This document shows positions 31,319 to 42,571 of a stretch of DNA of 64,000 nt, piece after piece. The stretch spans positions 7,445,677 through 7,509,676 of the forward strand of contig NC_053397.1 of the NCBI RefSeq assembly GCF_905171765.1, in the 5' to 3' direction. Source of the DNA: Bufo bufo. Its lineage: Eukaryota; Chordata; Amphibia; Anura; Bufonidae. The notes under the pieces were generated by a model, which did not search any database, was not told where the DNA came from, and worked only from the letters and a program-made list of their open reading frames with translations. Positions within the stretch are counted from its first letter, which is position 1. Every line of letters begins with the position of its first letter. Made by a program: the position numbers and the translations under genes.

Positions 31319-32514
31319 ATGCTTGTGTGTGCACTTCCCTTTAAGTTGTAGCCTCCCTCTGTCTGGTGCTGTAAGGGTTAACCCCCTGACTGGGTGTGGT
31401 CACTTGGCTTATATCTTCTGTGGTTTACTGGCTGGAGTCAGTTGTACTTCAGCTGTTATTGGTGCTGGAGCTCTGCTCCAGTCCAGGGTGTTCCATCTGT
31501 CCAGTGAGGGCCACCCTTGTGGTCATGAATGATATCCCGGTGTCTCCTTCCTTTCCTGTCCCTATTTGTCTGGAGTGGGTTAAGTTCAGGGTGTTTGTAT
31601 GTCTAGTTTGGTGTTACATGTCTGGTGGTGTTTGGTGTCATGTTTACTAGACATTCCCTGTTTTATGTTTATTGCAGATATGGGTGTCCTGGGTTCCTGT
31701 GTGGTTCGTGGTGTGTGCTGTGTCCTTAATGTTGGTGTGGACACCAGCACTAGTGCACAGGTTCCAGTCAGTGTGTCTGTGGCAGGTAGGTGTGTTACTG
31801 GTTTCACTTACCTGCCATCTCCTTATGCTGCATGTGTTCTCCTCTCCTTGCAGCCTGGCCTCAGATAGAGACTCCTGTTTCTCCATGACTGGGATGAACA
31901 GGTCGTCTCTTCCCTGCTCCTTGGTGAGGGATTACCAGGGCGACTTAGGGTCTCTAGGAATCCTGAGTTTGAGTCGTCCTACCATCGGGGTCCGCTCATA
32001 CGGTGAGGAGTCAGGGAGAGGATTAGGGACGCTTTAGGAGGTGACCTGCTCCCTTATTACTCCTTTTGGCCAGGCTGATTCCCTTTTACCCTTTGACACC
32101 GCACGGCGGGGGGTTTACCCCACTCCCCACCGTGACAGTATGACCACAAGCGTGGCCCTCACTGGACAGATGGAACACCCTGGAATAGAGCAGAGCTTCA
32201 GCACCAACCACAGCTGAAGTACAACTGACTCCAGCCAGGAAACCACAGAACATATAAGCCAAGTGACCACACCCAGTCAGGGAGTTAACCCTTACAGCAC
32301 CAGACAGAGGGAGGCTACAACTTAAAGGGAAATGCACACACAAGCATACTAAACCACGTAACCACCGGCAACAGCATGCATGGCAACCATGTCACGGCAA
32401 TCGCCCAGAAGGCCGAGACACTGCCACTGCATGCTCTCACAGCAACACGTTGCAGCGGGCAACCGCAAGTGTGGCAACAGTGTCACAGCATACACCATAG
32501 GCCGTGACAGGTAA

Positions 32515-32880
32515 GCTATGAGTAGAACATGGCACTCACCAGAGCTTTACTTAGCACAGCAGCTTCCTTAGACGGCTGATTGGCGAGGGTGCAGGGATTC
32601 AGACCCTACTGATCTCATGTTGATGACCTCTCCTGAGGATGTGCCATTAATATGAAAACCTGGGAGAACCCTTTTAACACCTAACTTTTAGGTGTTCCAC
32701 AGAAATTAAATCAAAACAAATTAAATTTAAAATTTTAAGTTAAATTCATATTTTTCCTGTAACACAAGGGTTAACTGCAAATCATTCCCCAATATGGATT
32801 ACTGTGGGGACAAAGACCCCTTACTCTAATTTATGCTGAGTTCCAAATAATTATTGCCCATTTAATCATGAGTACTCATG
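32515..32880. repeat. Unit B block shared with units A and C
   Basis: Matches 7488-7730 (unit A) and 41000-41290 (unit C) up to about 32800. No gene seen. Confidence 0.65.
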
Positions 32881-33272
32881 GAGCATTGATTGACCGACAC
32901 TCAGTGATCAAACAAGTCTCTGTTTATTCAAAGCAAAATACACATAATCTTATACTGATTTGGTGGGGGGGGGGGGGGGGGAAGCCACACACACACGTCT
33001 CATGGAGGTCATGACCATATTTGAATATATATATGCTTACAGAAACAGAAAATATAAATGTCAATTAACCGCAGACACCTACAATTCAGAATACAGGAAA
33101 TAAGTGTCATAGCTAGCAGTTTCCATCTATCGAGAATAGCAAAGGTGGGGGCTGTGTTACTCCCTGCAGAAATTTTGACATGCAAGAAAAGTCCCTAATC
33201 TATTAACTTCAAAAAGGTCATACAATGTAAAATGGCCGCTGCAGACACAAAGATGGAGTCTCATCCCTCACA
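32881..33272 (-). mobile_element. ERV 3' LTR (minus strand), unit B
   Basis: Copy of 7731-8155 with the same PPT/LTR boundary (TGTGAGGG starting at 33272 on the minus strand) and a longer G run at 32964-32981. It lacks the 37-bp insert of unit A. The ERV env tail (33412-33520, minus strand, stop at 33412-33414) is also retained, beyond a short spacer. Confidence 0.6.
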
Positions 33273-33411
33273 TCTCCCCCATTTAAGACCATAGTGAGCC
33301 CGTAGGATCCGGACGTACCCCAGATGTTTCACCTCATGGATGAAATGTACATCTGCCGGCAGCCTAGCAAAGGTCAGTTGAACCAGGATTCCAAGCTCAT
33401 CCATTGTCTCA

Positions 33412-33520
33412 CTACGGAATTGGTAAAAAGTTACTTCTGTCTGCGGTATTTTCAATCAGTCTTCTAATACACGGCAGAATACAATATACCACTATTACAA
33501 GCAAAATTATAACAACCAGC
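33412..33520 (-). pseudogene. ERV env C-terminal remnant, unit B copy
   Basis: Same membrane helix and cytoplasmic-tail remnant as 8299-8407, again cut by the Gypsy fragment. Nonfunctional. Confidence 0.5.
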
Positions 33521-34287
33521 TGTCACGATAGGTAGGTAAACAGGGAAATAACCAAACACAGGAAAACAAACAGAACAAATGATTAGGCCGAAAACCTAGG
33601 GAGAAAAGGGTCACCTCCTAGCGATCCCTAAAGGTTTTCCCTAAACTGCTGTGCCCATGTGTATACCCTAATGGTGGATATGCACATGCCCTCATGCCTA
33701 AACCTATAAACCCTGGGCAAACCCTAAGCAGTAGGGAAAAGGGAAGAGGCAACCTGCTTATTCAAATCCGGAGGAAGCAAGCGTCTAGGCTCTAAAAAAT
33801 TCATCCATCGACCGGAGGGATGGTGAACCGGTCGGCAGAGAAAAAGCCCAGGACTGCACGTCCCCTTTGAGCAGAGATATAATGATCCCCACTCTTTGAT
33901 TCTCGTCACCAAATGAAATTGGCCGCAGACGAAAATACAACCTGCAGGACTCCCTGAACCGAATAAAGTCATCACCACCCTCTGAGAACCTATCAGGGAG
34001 AGCGACTTTAGGCTCTAAGCAGACCTGATTTCCTTCTGACACTGTGCAACATAACTGTGGAGGTCAGCAACCTTCATAATCCCTGCATGCGATCAACCAA
34101 GGCATCCATAGCCTACAGTTTTTAGGCAGGTTATAATGTGACTATAGGTAGGTAAACAGGGAAATAACCAAACACAGGAAAACAAACAGAACAAATGATT
34201 AGGCCGAAAAGCTAGGGAGAAAAGGGTCACCTCCTAGCGATCCCTAAAGGTTTTCCCTAAACTGCTGTGCCCATGTGCATACCCTAA
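33521..34287 (-). mobile_element. Gypsy-type fragment, unit B copy
   Basis: Same LTR-gag-LTR arrangement as 8408-9624, with the second LTR (from 34137) truncated near 34287. There the sequence jumps to what is 11966 in unit A, deleting the ERV env piece and the Tc1 region or marking their absence. CCCTAA..GGG microhomology lies at the join. Confidence 0.7.
33785..34042 (-). pseudogene. Gypsy gag fragment, unit B copy (frame intact through capsid motif)
   Basis: 86 codons of Ty3/Gypsy-like gag, KVALPDRFSEGG through SLLKGDVQSWAFSLP, without the frameshift seen in unit A. It ends at a stop shortly after the point where LTR sequence begins. A fragment only. Confidence 0.65.
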
Positions 34288-35417
34288 TGGGGTAAAAATG
34301 AAGCTTGCAATTTCAGTGTGTTTTTGAGTCATTTTTTTGGAGTGGCTGCAGCGCGGTAGGGGCTCTTGGTGAAGGGATGGTTTTAGTGTAAAACTAAAGA
34401 AAATGTATTTTGTTTTAATCCTGTCTTTTTGTAAGTAAGAAGATCCCTGCTCATCACTGGAGCCGTGTTCCGTGAGGAGCTTTTGATGTGAATTGTAGGT
34501 GTTGTTTTTCAGATATATTTGCATTAATTGGATAGGCTATTTAAATCCATGGGACTGAGTCTGCACAGGCTTGAAAAAGGGAGCGTGTCCCCTTAAACGT
34601 ACTTTCTGCCTCTCATGTGGACTCACTTTCAGAGATCGACCATCTGAACTGATAAGTATATGGCAATAACACAGCACTTTTTCATCTATGCACTTCCTAT
34701 CGACTTCAATGGAATATTGGTTTTAAGATGTATGTTGCAAACAATGAATTGAAATACATATGAAACTGAAAGAGGCTCGTGTCCTTTGTAGTTGAGATAC
34801 TGAAACCTGCCAGGCCCTGGTTTGATCAGGCCAAATGTCACTGTAAAACTGTCTTTACAATACACTGCAAAAAAGAAATACAATTGTACAATCACTGGAA
34901 TTTCAAAAACCAAATAAGACAAAAAAAACTTTAAAAAAAAATATAGCTTCTTCCCATTAATAAATTAAGTCCAGCTCACTCACCAGCATCCGTGCACGGA
35001 ACGAGTCAAGGTTGGCTCTTCTCACATGTGAAAAAATGAAAAAAGTTCCAGCAGCGGCATTTTCATAAATTTTATCCGGTGCAGGAACTTTTTAAATTTT
35101 TTCCAATAGCCGCTCATTTATAATTGGTTAAAAAATAAAATAAACTACACACAATTGGTATGGCCGTGTCTGTAACAACCTGATCTATAAAATCATGTAA
35201 CTTATCCCACGTGGTGAATGCAATAAAAAAAAAAAAAACAACAACAACAACATTTGTAAAGCGCTTTTCTCCCGTATGTCTCAAAGTTGTGAAAACACAA
35301 TGACAGAGTTGCCATTTTTGTTACCTCATCCCCCCTAAAAAATGGTTTAAAAAACTATCAAAAACTCATATGTACCCCAAAATTGTACCAATAAGAAATA
35401 AAGCTCATCCCACAAAA
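34288..35417. repeat. Unit B block shared with unit A 11966-16485
   Basis: Contains the unoccupied TTAA site (34415-34418), a degenerate hammerhead-like core at about 34567-34600 (CCCC followed by TTAAACG instead of CGAAACG) and an imperfect version of the 26-bp hairpin. No gene seen. Confidence 0.65.
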
Positions 35418-37548
35418 AACTGCTCAGCTATGTTGACATAAAAATAAAAATCTCATGGATGTTAGAGTATGGCGATGCCAAATACAACTTTATTTAAATT
35501 AAAAAAAGTGATTTTATAATGCAAGAGCAGTAATACATGAATAAAACTATATAAATCGCCATAATTGTATCGACCCACAGAAAAAAAGTCATCATATCCT
35601 ATATACCGCATGGAGAACCACATAAAATAAAAACACGGAATCTCAGTTTTTGCCCACATTACCTCCCAAAAAAAAAAAAAATATCAAGAAGCGATCAAAA
35701 GTCATATAGTATGTACTCCAAAATGGTACCAATAAAAAATACAGCTTGTCCTGCAAAAAAATAGCCCTCACAGCCCAGTCAACAACAAAAAATAAAGAAA
35801 AGGCTATGGTCCTTAAAAACAATTTTAGAAAATTCCATGTTAGAAAATCCCAATGCCGCTCCTTCCCTTCTGAGCATGCTGTGTATATCAAATCGTGGGT
35901 GCATTGTCCCCTGTTACAGCTTGTGAAAATGAAAAACTTGGGGCTAAAACAACATTTTTTGGATTTTTTTGACAGCCAAATATTTCTAAATTCTCTGAAT
36001 TATTTTTGGGTCAAAGTACTCACTACACTTTTCTATAAATTCTTGGAGGGGTATAGTTTCCAAAATGGGTCACTCTTTGAGGGTTTCCTTTCTAGGGATA
36101 CCTCAGAATCTCTTTAAATTTAAAATGGTACCTGAAAACCATTCCAGCAAAATATGCCCTCCAAAAACGATATGGCGTCGCTTCCCTTCTGAGCCCTGCT
36201 GTGTGCCCATACAGTTCTTTACGGCCACATATGGGGTGTTTCTGTAAACTGCAGAATCAGGGTAATAAATATTGGGGTTTGTTTTGCTGTTAACCCTTGC
36301 AAAGAAATATAAAATTCACCTTCATTATACTTTATTTCCTGTGGAACACTTAAATGGTTGTCAATGATCTAAAAATCAGTTTTGAGTAATGTGAGGGGTA
36401 TAGTTTCTAAAATTGGACTGTTTATGTTGGTTTCTATTATGTAAGCTCCTCAAAGTGACTTTATATCTGAATTGGACCTTAAAGTTGGTTTCTAAAATGT
36501 TCCTAAAAATTGGAAAAATTGCTTCTAACGTCCTAATTAGATAAAATGACAAAGTGATGCAAACATGAAGCAGACATATGGTTAATGTTAACATAACTCA
36601 CAAAATAGTTATCACTTAATGTCTTAAAAGCAGAGAAATTAAAATTTAGAAAATAGCAGTTTTTTCCAGATTTTCCATACATTTGTTTTTTTTTTTCCAT
36701 AAATTTACCACTAACATGAAGTACTTTGTGTCACCAGAAAACATTCACAGGGTCACTTGGTTAAGTAAAAGCTATTCCAACATTATTACCACATGAAGTG
36801 ACATGTCATATTTGCAAAATGAGGCTTTGGCATTTTGTCCTAACTGGCTTTTGCTGGAAGGGGCAAAAGAAATCTGATGTTACAGTCTGTTTGGGAATGC
36901 CGGCCAGCCAAAAAAAAAAAAAGACAGGAGAGGAGAGAAAATTTTGGTCCTAGGAGATCTCAGTTTCATTCAATTTTCAGGCCAGTTGGGTCAAATCTAT
37001 TTGTACCTGAATCGAGTTTTCTGACTGTCAGAAGCTAATTTAAATAAATTGGCTCATCTCTAGTACTGACTGCGATCTCCACTGGAGGCCATCTATCCCT
37101 CTGTGATGCAACTTCTGTGACAAGCTGTTTTTTTTAGATGCAAACCAGTTCTTTTGGAAGGATGTCACCCTCAAAGATGTCAGACTGCTGCACCAGACAC
37201 CACAAGTAGGAACTTCCCCAAAGATAACTCACTACATGCCAGAACAGGAACAGCTGTCTTCTCCTGTGAATTGAGGACCTTCACAACCTGGTTAAGTGAC
37301 CACAGGTCCTTCAAAATCTGTTGCTCAGCTCTTGCTTTTCTTTTCATCCTTACCATGTTTTGCAGCACAGAAGGGACCCTTCAGCCAATTCCTCTTCTAT
37401 TGTCTATAGGAGGAGGAGCACAGTGCCGATCTCAACCGTTTAAGAAAAGGCAAGACGGGACCATCTAAACTAGGACCCCATGATTATGTAGTGATTTTTG
37501 GTGTATATACCCCCAGTTACTTCCATCTTGTACCCTGTGGTTTTATTT
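35418..37548. other. Unit B noncoding interval with MITE-like modules
   Basis: 35421-35744 matches unit A. The rest is AT-rich with a module at 36040-36310 related to the 394-bp repeat (CCACATATGGGGTGTTTCTG) and another at 36360-36850. Short open frames at 37154-37468 have no features of a gene. Nothing else I can support. Confidence 0.5.
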
Positions 37549-38297
37549 AGTAAATATAGTCAATGACACAATGAGTAATACTCAATTCCTTTTAAAATAA
37601 TTTACATTTTATTGAACATTATTAAAATACTGAATACTTAATAATACTAACAGTAGGGAATCTACTCAATAGTGCCAAATTGCAATCACCATTTACAGCT
37701 GTATAGTAAACAAGGTGCCAAAATTTTTTGATAATCCACATCTATTTCATATACAAAGGATGGTATAATCCATGGATACAATATACTAGGTACGTTTTAT
37801 ATATTTATCGGGCCATTACGTGGCACCTCTGAACCAAACCCAGAATAGTAACAGATTTTACCTCACTAGGGAACACCTTTCGCTGATATAGTTAGATATG
37901 GTGACATAAATCAAAAAAACTTTCGGTTTATAACATACCGAGGTGCAGATGCAAGATGGCAACTTCCCCTCAGAGGTAGTGAGGTAAAATCTGCTACTAT
38001 TCTGGGTTTGGTTTACAGGCGGCACATAATGGCCCGATAAATATATAAAACGTACCTAGTATATTGTATCCATGGATTATACCATCCTTTGTATATGAAA
38101 TAGATGTGGATTATCTAAAAAAAATTGGCACCTTGTTTACTATACAGCTGTAAATGGTGATTGCAATTTGGCACTATTGAGTAGATTCCCTACTGTTAGT
38201 ATTATTAAGTAATCAGTATTTTAATAATGTTCAATAAAATTTTGATTATTTTAAAAGGAATTGAGTATTACTCATTGTGTTATTGACTATATTAGTA
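37549..38297. repeat. Complete foldback palindrome downstream of OR-C (about 750 bp)
   Basis: The outer arms begin near ATATAGTCAATGACACAATG and end CATTGTGTTATTGACTATAT. The inverted arms run about 340 bp each around a short centre. The whole block resembles a MITE or foldback element. The equivalent at OR-B (24119-24760) lacks the outer left arm. Confidence 0.85.
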
Positions 38298-38442
38298 AGA
38301 TTGAGTATTCCTGTTAGGTATAGGTGTAACTACCTGAGGATCAATTGTAGTGATAATCATAATTTTATTTAGTAAATTTAGGCAAAGTTGCTACAAGTTT
38401 TTTTTGTCTATGCACAAGTCTATAATAAGTCCTGGGCTGGGG

Positions 38443-39381
38443 TCATGTGCGTCTTCTTGTACCATCTGTATGTAAAGCTCTCCTCAGTGCGACCTTCAGG
38501 TCTTTGTTCCTTAGGCTGTAGATTAAGGGGTTAAGTAAGGGGGTGATTAGTGTGTATATGACAGTGGCTACTTGGTTCAATGCAGAAAAATTGCTTGAAT
38601 TAGGAACAAGGTAGATAAAAGTTATGGACGCATAAAATATAAAGACCACAGTCAGATGAGACGTACAGGTGGAGAAAGCTTTATGTCTTCCATCACTGGT
38701 GCAAATTTTAAAGACTGTGCTAAAAATTCTGACATACGGGTAAAATGTGGCAACAAAGGCTATGAAACTCAGAAGACCCCCAACAACTATTAAAACTAGA
38801 AAATTGATGAAAGTATCAGTACAAGAAATCTGGAGCAAATGGGGCAGATCACAAAAGAAATTGTGGATGATGTTGGGACCACAGAACGTCAACCTTCTTA
38901 AACATAAAGTACTAATGGTGGGCATGAGGAGACCAGAAGACCAAACCAAAGACATCATCTGAGTACATGTGCCCCATGACATGATCTGAGAGTAGTGGAG
39001 AGGACGGCAGATGGCTACATACCGGTCATAAGACATGGAGGTCAATAAATAAACCTCAGAGCTCCCGAAATAGATAACAAAGAACATTTGTGTTATGCAG
39101 TCTGAGAGAGACATAGACCAATGTTGGGTGATGTCAGCAAAGAGCATTCTTGGGGCAGTGACTGATGAGTAGGACATGTCTAAGAACGCTAAGTTTCCAA
39201 GAAAGAAATACATGGGTGTGTGAAGATGAGCACAAGTAAGAACCAGAAGGATGATAATAAAGTTGGTCAAAAAAGTCATCAGATAGATGAGGAGGAAGAC
39301 GATGAAGAGGGCATAGATGATTTTCTGATCATCCAATAGACTCATGAGAAGAACGCTGGAAATTGTTGTTTGGTTTTTCAT
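38443..39381 (-). CDS. Olfactory receptor OR-C, complete
   Basis: Intact 312-residue OR, a tandem paralogue of OR-B. It keeps all OR landmarks (NQT at 3-5, PMYFFLGNL, MSYDRYVAIC, KAFSTCTSH, PLLNPLIYSLRN). It differs from OR-B at a dozen or so positions, including L for S and D for N near residues 16-18, T for I at 39, MM for IV at 141-142 and S for C at 157. As for OR-B, an upstream ATG at 39405 would add eight residues, but the stop in OR-A argues for MKNQTTISSV. The shared flank upstream and the palindrome downstream show the whole cassette was duplicated. Expected role: odorant detection; ligand unknown. Confidence 0.93.
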   Translation of the reverse strand: MKNQTTISSVLLMSLLDDQKIIYALFIVFLLIYLMTFLTNFIIILLVLTCAHLHTPMYFFLGNLAFLDMSYSSVTAPRMLFADITQHWSMSLSDCITQMFFVIYFGSSEVYLLTSMSYDRYVAICRPLHYSQIMSWGTCTQMMSLVWSSGLLMPTISTLCLRRLTFCGPNIIHNFFCDLPHLLQISCTDTFINFLVLIVVGGLLSFIAFVATFYPYVRIFSTVFKICTSDGRHKAFSTCTSHLTVVFIFYASITFIYLVPNSSNFSALNQVATVIYTLITPLLNPLIYSLRNKDLKVALRRALHTDGTRRRT

Positions 39382-41290
39382 GTTTATATATTTTCTTTTC
39401 TTCATAAAATTTTAAAAATCAATAAAAATTATGACAACAATGAAACATTAGGAGGATTTGATGGAATATATGAACCCAACATTAAAATCTCAGCTAAGAC
39501 ATAAAATATCTGATGCTAACTGCTAATGGCGTCCATCATTTTAAAGTCATTGGTTCTCCCAGGAGCTGAAGCCACAGAGGCCCAGACCTCTGCTCTGCAC
39601 ATCCAGGAATAATGTAATCAGGTCTCAGGACGCTCAATTTCATGGTTGTTTATAGTGAAGGATTTCTGTGTGTTCCTCTCAACCAGTGAATATCCACAAA
39701 ACTCAGGTCTCTGGCAAATACAGTGAGTCATGTCATATGCAGAGCAATATAGCGTTGGGGCCAGGAAGAAGTGAGGCCCTAAGTTAAAAGTTGTGACCTT
39801 TCCCTTATTGTCTATAGTGTAGGATTTTACAGTTTCATTTTAACTGGTCATTTCCAGGGGCCTCCATGCACAGGAATGACGGAATGTTTGGACCCTCTCT
39901 CCAGTGCATTCTTATTTTGTCTTTACAGTAAATCTGAGCCTTGACTTTTATTATCTTAGGAAGCTGCTGTGAAGGTGGTCGCGAGCCCCTTACCTAGTGG
40001 ACGGCGTGTGGCTGCAGAGGTTGTACATATGGTTTGTCTGTCCTTGGTCATTTCATATCCTGAATAAAGAGAGTGTTGAAGGCCAAGAAAGGATGACAAG
40101 AGTCCCGACAAACTCCAGTGTGGGGGTCAATGATTTATTTATTTTTAGGGCTCTTTAATGAGGTCCTTCTGCCTGGAGTCCATTTTGTCTGATCCATGTG
40201 TACTGTAGGTCTACACTATAGTTACAAAGTGAGAGCTTCGAGCGCCCCAGGGGTAAGACAATATATTGCTTCCAATGACAGCGGAGACATCATGTACATG
40301 AGGAGGAAATGTACCTGCTCAATTAGTATAAGAAAGGGCTCTTTACAGTAAGAGGATCACATGACCCCAGGTGGTGTGTGTATACACCAAAAGGCGGAAA
40401 TGTTTTAGACCATGTTTTTAAGCAGAAAAAAAATCGTACAGTTTTTAACCACTTCCAGACGCAGCCAACTTTGAAATGCTTCTACTTATCCAAGAATGTT
40501 TTTCTGTGGCAAATTGCACTTGTTAATGTCAATGTTAAAAAAACGTCAAAAGTAACAGAAAATTTGGAAAAGATAGCAGTTTTGTAAATTTGAAGACAGA
40601 CAGGACAGATAGTGGTACCTTCTCTGGGATTTACATATAAATGCTCACGTGATCAGTATGAAATCGCCAGGGGGTCCGACTTCTAACACCCCTGCTGATC
40701 TGCTGGAAGCCGTAGCACTTACCAGCAAGCGCTGTAGCCTCGTGACAGCTTACCAAGTACAGCGCCGTACACTGGATAGCAGCTGTGCTTGGTATCACAA
40801 CTCAACCCTATTCACTTGAATGGGACTAAGCAGTGCCTAGGCCGTGTGACCAATGATCATGACGCCATATGACCTAGGAAGAGGCTTAAGCACTCACGGA
40901 GCGCCATGGCAGGGACGCAGCTCAGTCCCTTTCAAGTGAATGTGGCTGAGCTGCAATACAAAGCACAGCCACTATCCAATGGATGGCACTTTGCTTGGTA
41001 AGCTATGAGCAAAACTTGGCACTCACCAGAGCTCCACTTAGCACAGCAGCTTTCTTAGACAGCTGATTGGCAAGGGTGCAGGGATTCGGACCCTACTGAT
41101 CACATTTTTATCACCTGTCCTGAGGATGTGCCATTAATATGAAGATCTGGGAAAACCCTTTTAACACCTAATTTTTAGGTGTTCCACAGAAATTGAATCA
41201 AAACTAATTAAATTTAAAATTTTAAGTTTAATCAATTTTTTTTCTGTAACACAAGGGTTAACTGCAAATCATTCCTCAATATGGATTACC
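39382..41290. repeat. OR upstream flank, unit C copy
   Basis: Collinear with unit A (112-549, 5982-7147, 7490-7670) and unit B, but without the solo LTR, the Penelope-like element and the foldback element, so it shows the original unoccupied sites. About 110 bp are missing near 40465-40470 relative to A and B. No gene seen. Confidence 0.75.
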
Positions 41291-42537
41291 CTGATTCTGC
41301 AGTTTAAAAAAATGTAGTTGAAAACTATTGTATGGGCACACTGGAGGACTTAGAAGGGAAGGAGCGCAATATGGCATGTGGAGGGTAGATTTCACTGGAA
41401 TGGTTTTCAGGTGCCATATTGAATTTGCAGAGACTCTGAGGTACGCCTATTTAAAAAATACACATCTAGCAGATTTTTTTGAGGGGTGTACTGAGTGCTT
41501 TGACTCTACAGAAACACAGCCGTGAAAATGAAAAACTCCCTTTTTCTAATAAAATGCTGCTTTAGCCCCAAATTTTCATAAGAAACAATAGGAGAAATAG
41601 CAGCCCAAATTTTGTAACCTAATTTTTATTGAGTACAACAAGGCCCCCTAAGAAAAAAATAATCTGCTGTTTGTGCACACTGCAGGGCTCAGAAGGAAAG
41701 GAGCGCCATGTGGATTTGTAGCCTATTTTAGGGATTTATACAACACTGGCCGACAAGTGCAGAGGCTCTGAAGTGAAATAAAGAAGCCCCTATGAAGTGA
41801 CTGATTTTAGAAACCACACCCCTCACAGAATTTACTAAGGGGTGTAGCGAGCATTTACACACGGTGTGTACATTTTTCTTGCAAAAATTAACGCACAGCA
41901 GATGGTGCAAGGTGAAAATTGCACTTTTTCCACAGATAAGCTATTTCAGTGTCCAATATGTTGCGCCTATTGTATGCCAGTGTGAAGAGTCAGCCCTCTT
42001 ATTATTACGCCGTGCTTCCTGGTTTAATGAACACCCTACATGTGGCCCTAATCTTATACCAGGACATAAAACAGGGCCCAGCAGTATAAGAGCACCACAT
42101 GCACATGAGGCCCAAGGTAGTGACTTACGTATCTTGTGCTGACAACTATATAGGCTCTGGGGTGAAATAATAAATGGACACCAGAGAAGTGACCCTATAT
42201 CAGAAACTGCACCCCTCCAGGTAATTATTAAGAAGAGGAGAGTATTTTGCAGAAATTAATGAGCAGGGGATGGTACAAAGTTAAAATTGCAAGTTTTCCA
42301 CAGATATGGAATTTCAGTGCCCAACATGCTGTGCCCTGCTGGTGCCATCTAGGACACACCACACCTGATAAATTGTTAGGTGGGCAATGAAATGCCATAA
42401 ATGTGGATGTAAGTTACTGTTTGGGTACTCTGCAGGGTTCAGAAGAGAAAGACCACCTTTTGGCTTCTGCAACACAGATTTTGATGGATTCGCTTACGGG
42501 CACCATGTTGTTTTCAGATGAGGCAGTATTATAGTAG
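41291..42537. other. AT-rich interval with MITE-like modules, no gene
   Basis: Contains several diverged modules of the CTGATTCTGCAGTTT / GGAAGGAGCG type related to the 394-bp repeat (41224-41460) and further repeats near 41650-42520. The small open frames lack any recognisable domain. Confidence 0.55.

Positions 42538-42568
<31 letters not shown>
42538..42568. repeat. (TA)n microsatellite, target of the DD37E element
   Basis: About 15 TA units ending at the transposon's left TA; the tract resumes at 44132 after the right end. Confidence 0.9.

Positions 42569-42571
<3 letters not shown>

Larger units (their letters stand above)
27269..32509. mobile_element. Foldback element with about 370-bp inverted repeats and 5-bp target duplication
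   Basis: Begins TGTCACGGCC and ends GGCCGTGACA, with GGTAA on each side (27264-27268, 32510-32514). Unit C has a single GGTAA (near 41000) and no element. Left arm: 27269-27432 plus 31319-31526, interrupted by Ngaro. Right arm: 32140-32509. The arms differ by scattered substitutions. The 610-bp centre (31527-32139) has no supported gene and ends in another CCGTGACA next to the right arm. Superfamily unknown; TGT...ACA ends with a 5-bp duplication are LTR-like, so a rearranged pair of LTRs is an alternative. Confidence 0.75.

Noticed and set aside
31534..32037. Several 70-120 codon ORFs in the centre of the foldback element
   Set aside because: Open in overlapping frames on both strands, with no transposase or other motif.
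37154..37468. 104-codon plus-strand ORF in unit B
   Set aside because: No recognisable motif, absent from units A and C, surrounded by repeat DNA; could be chance.
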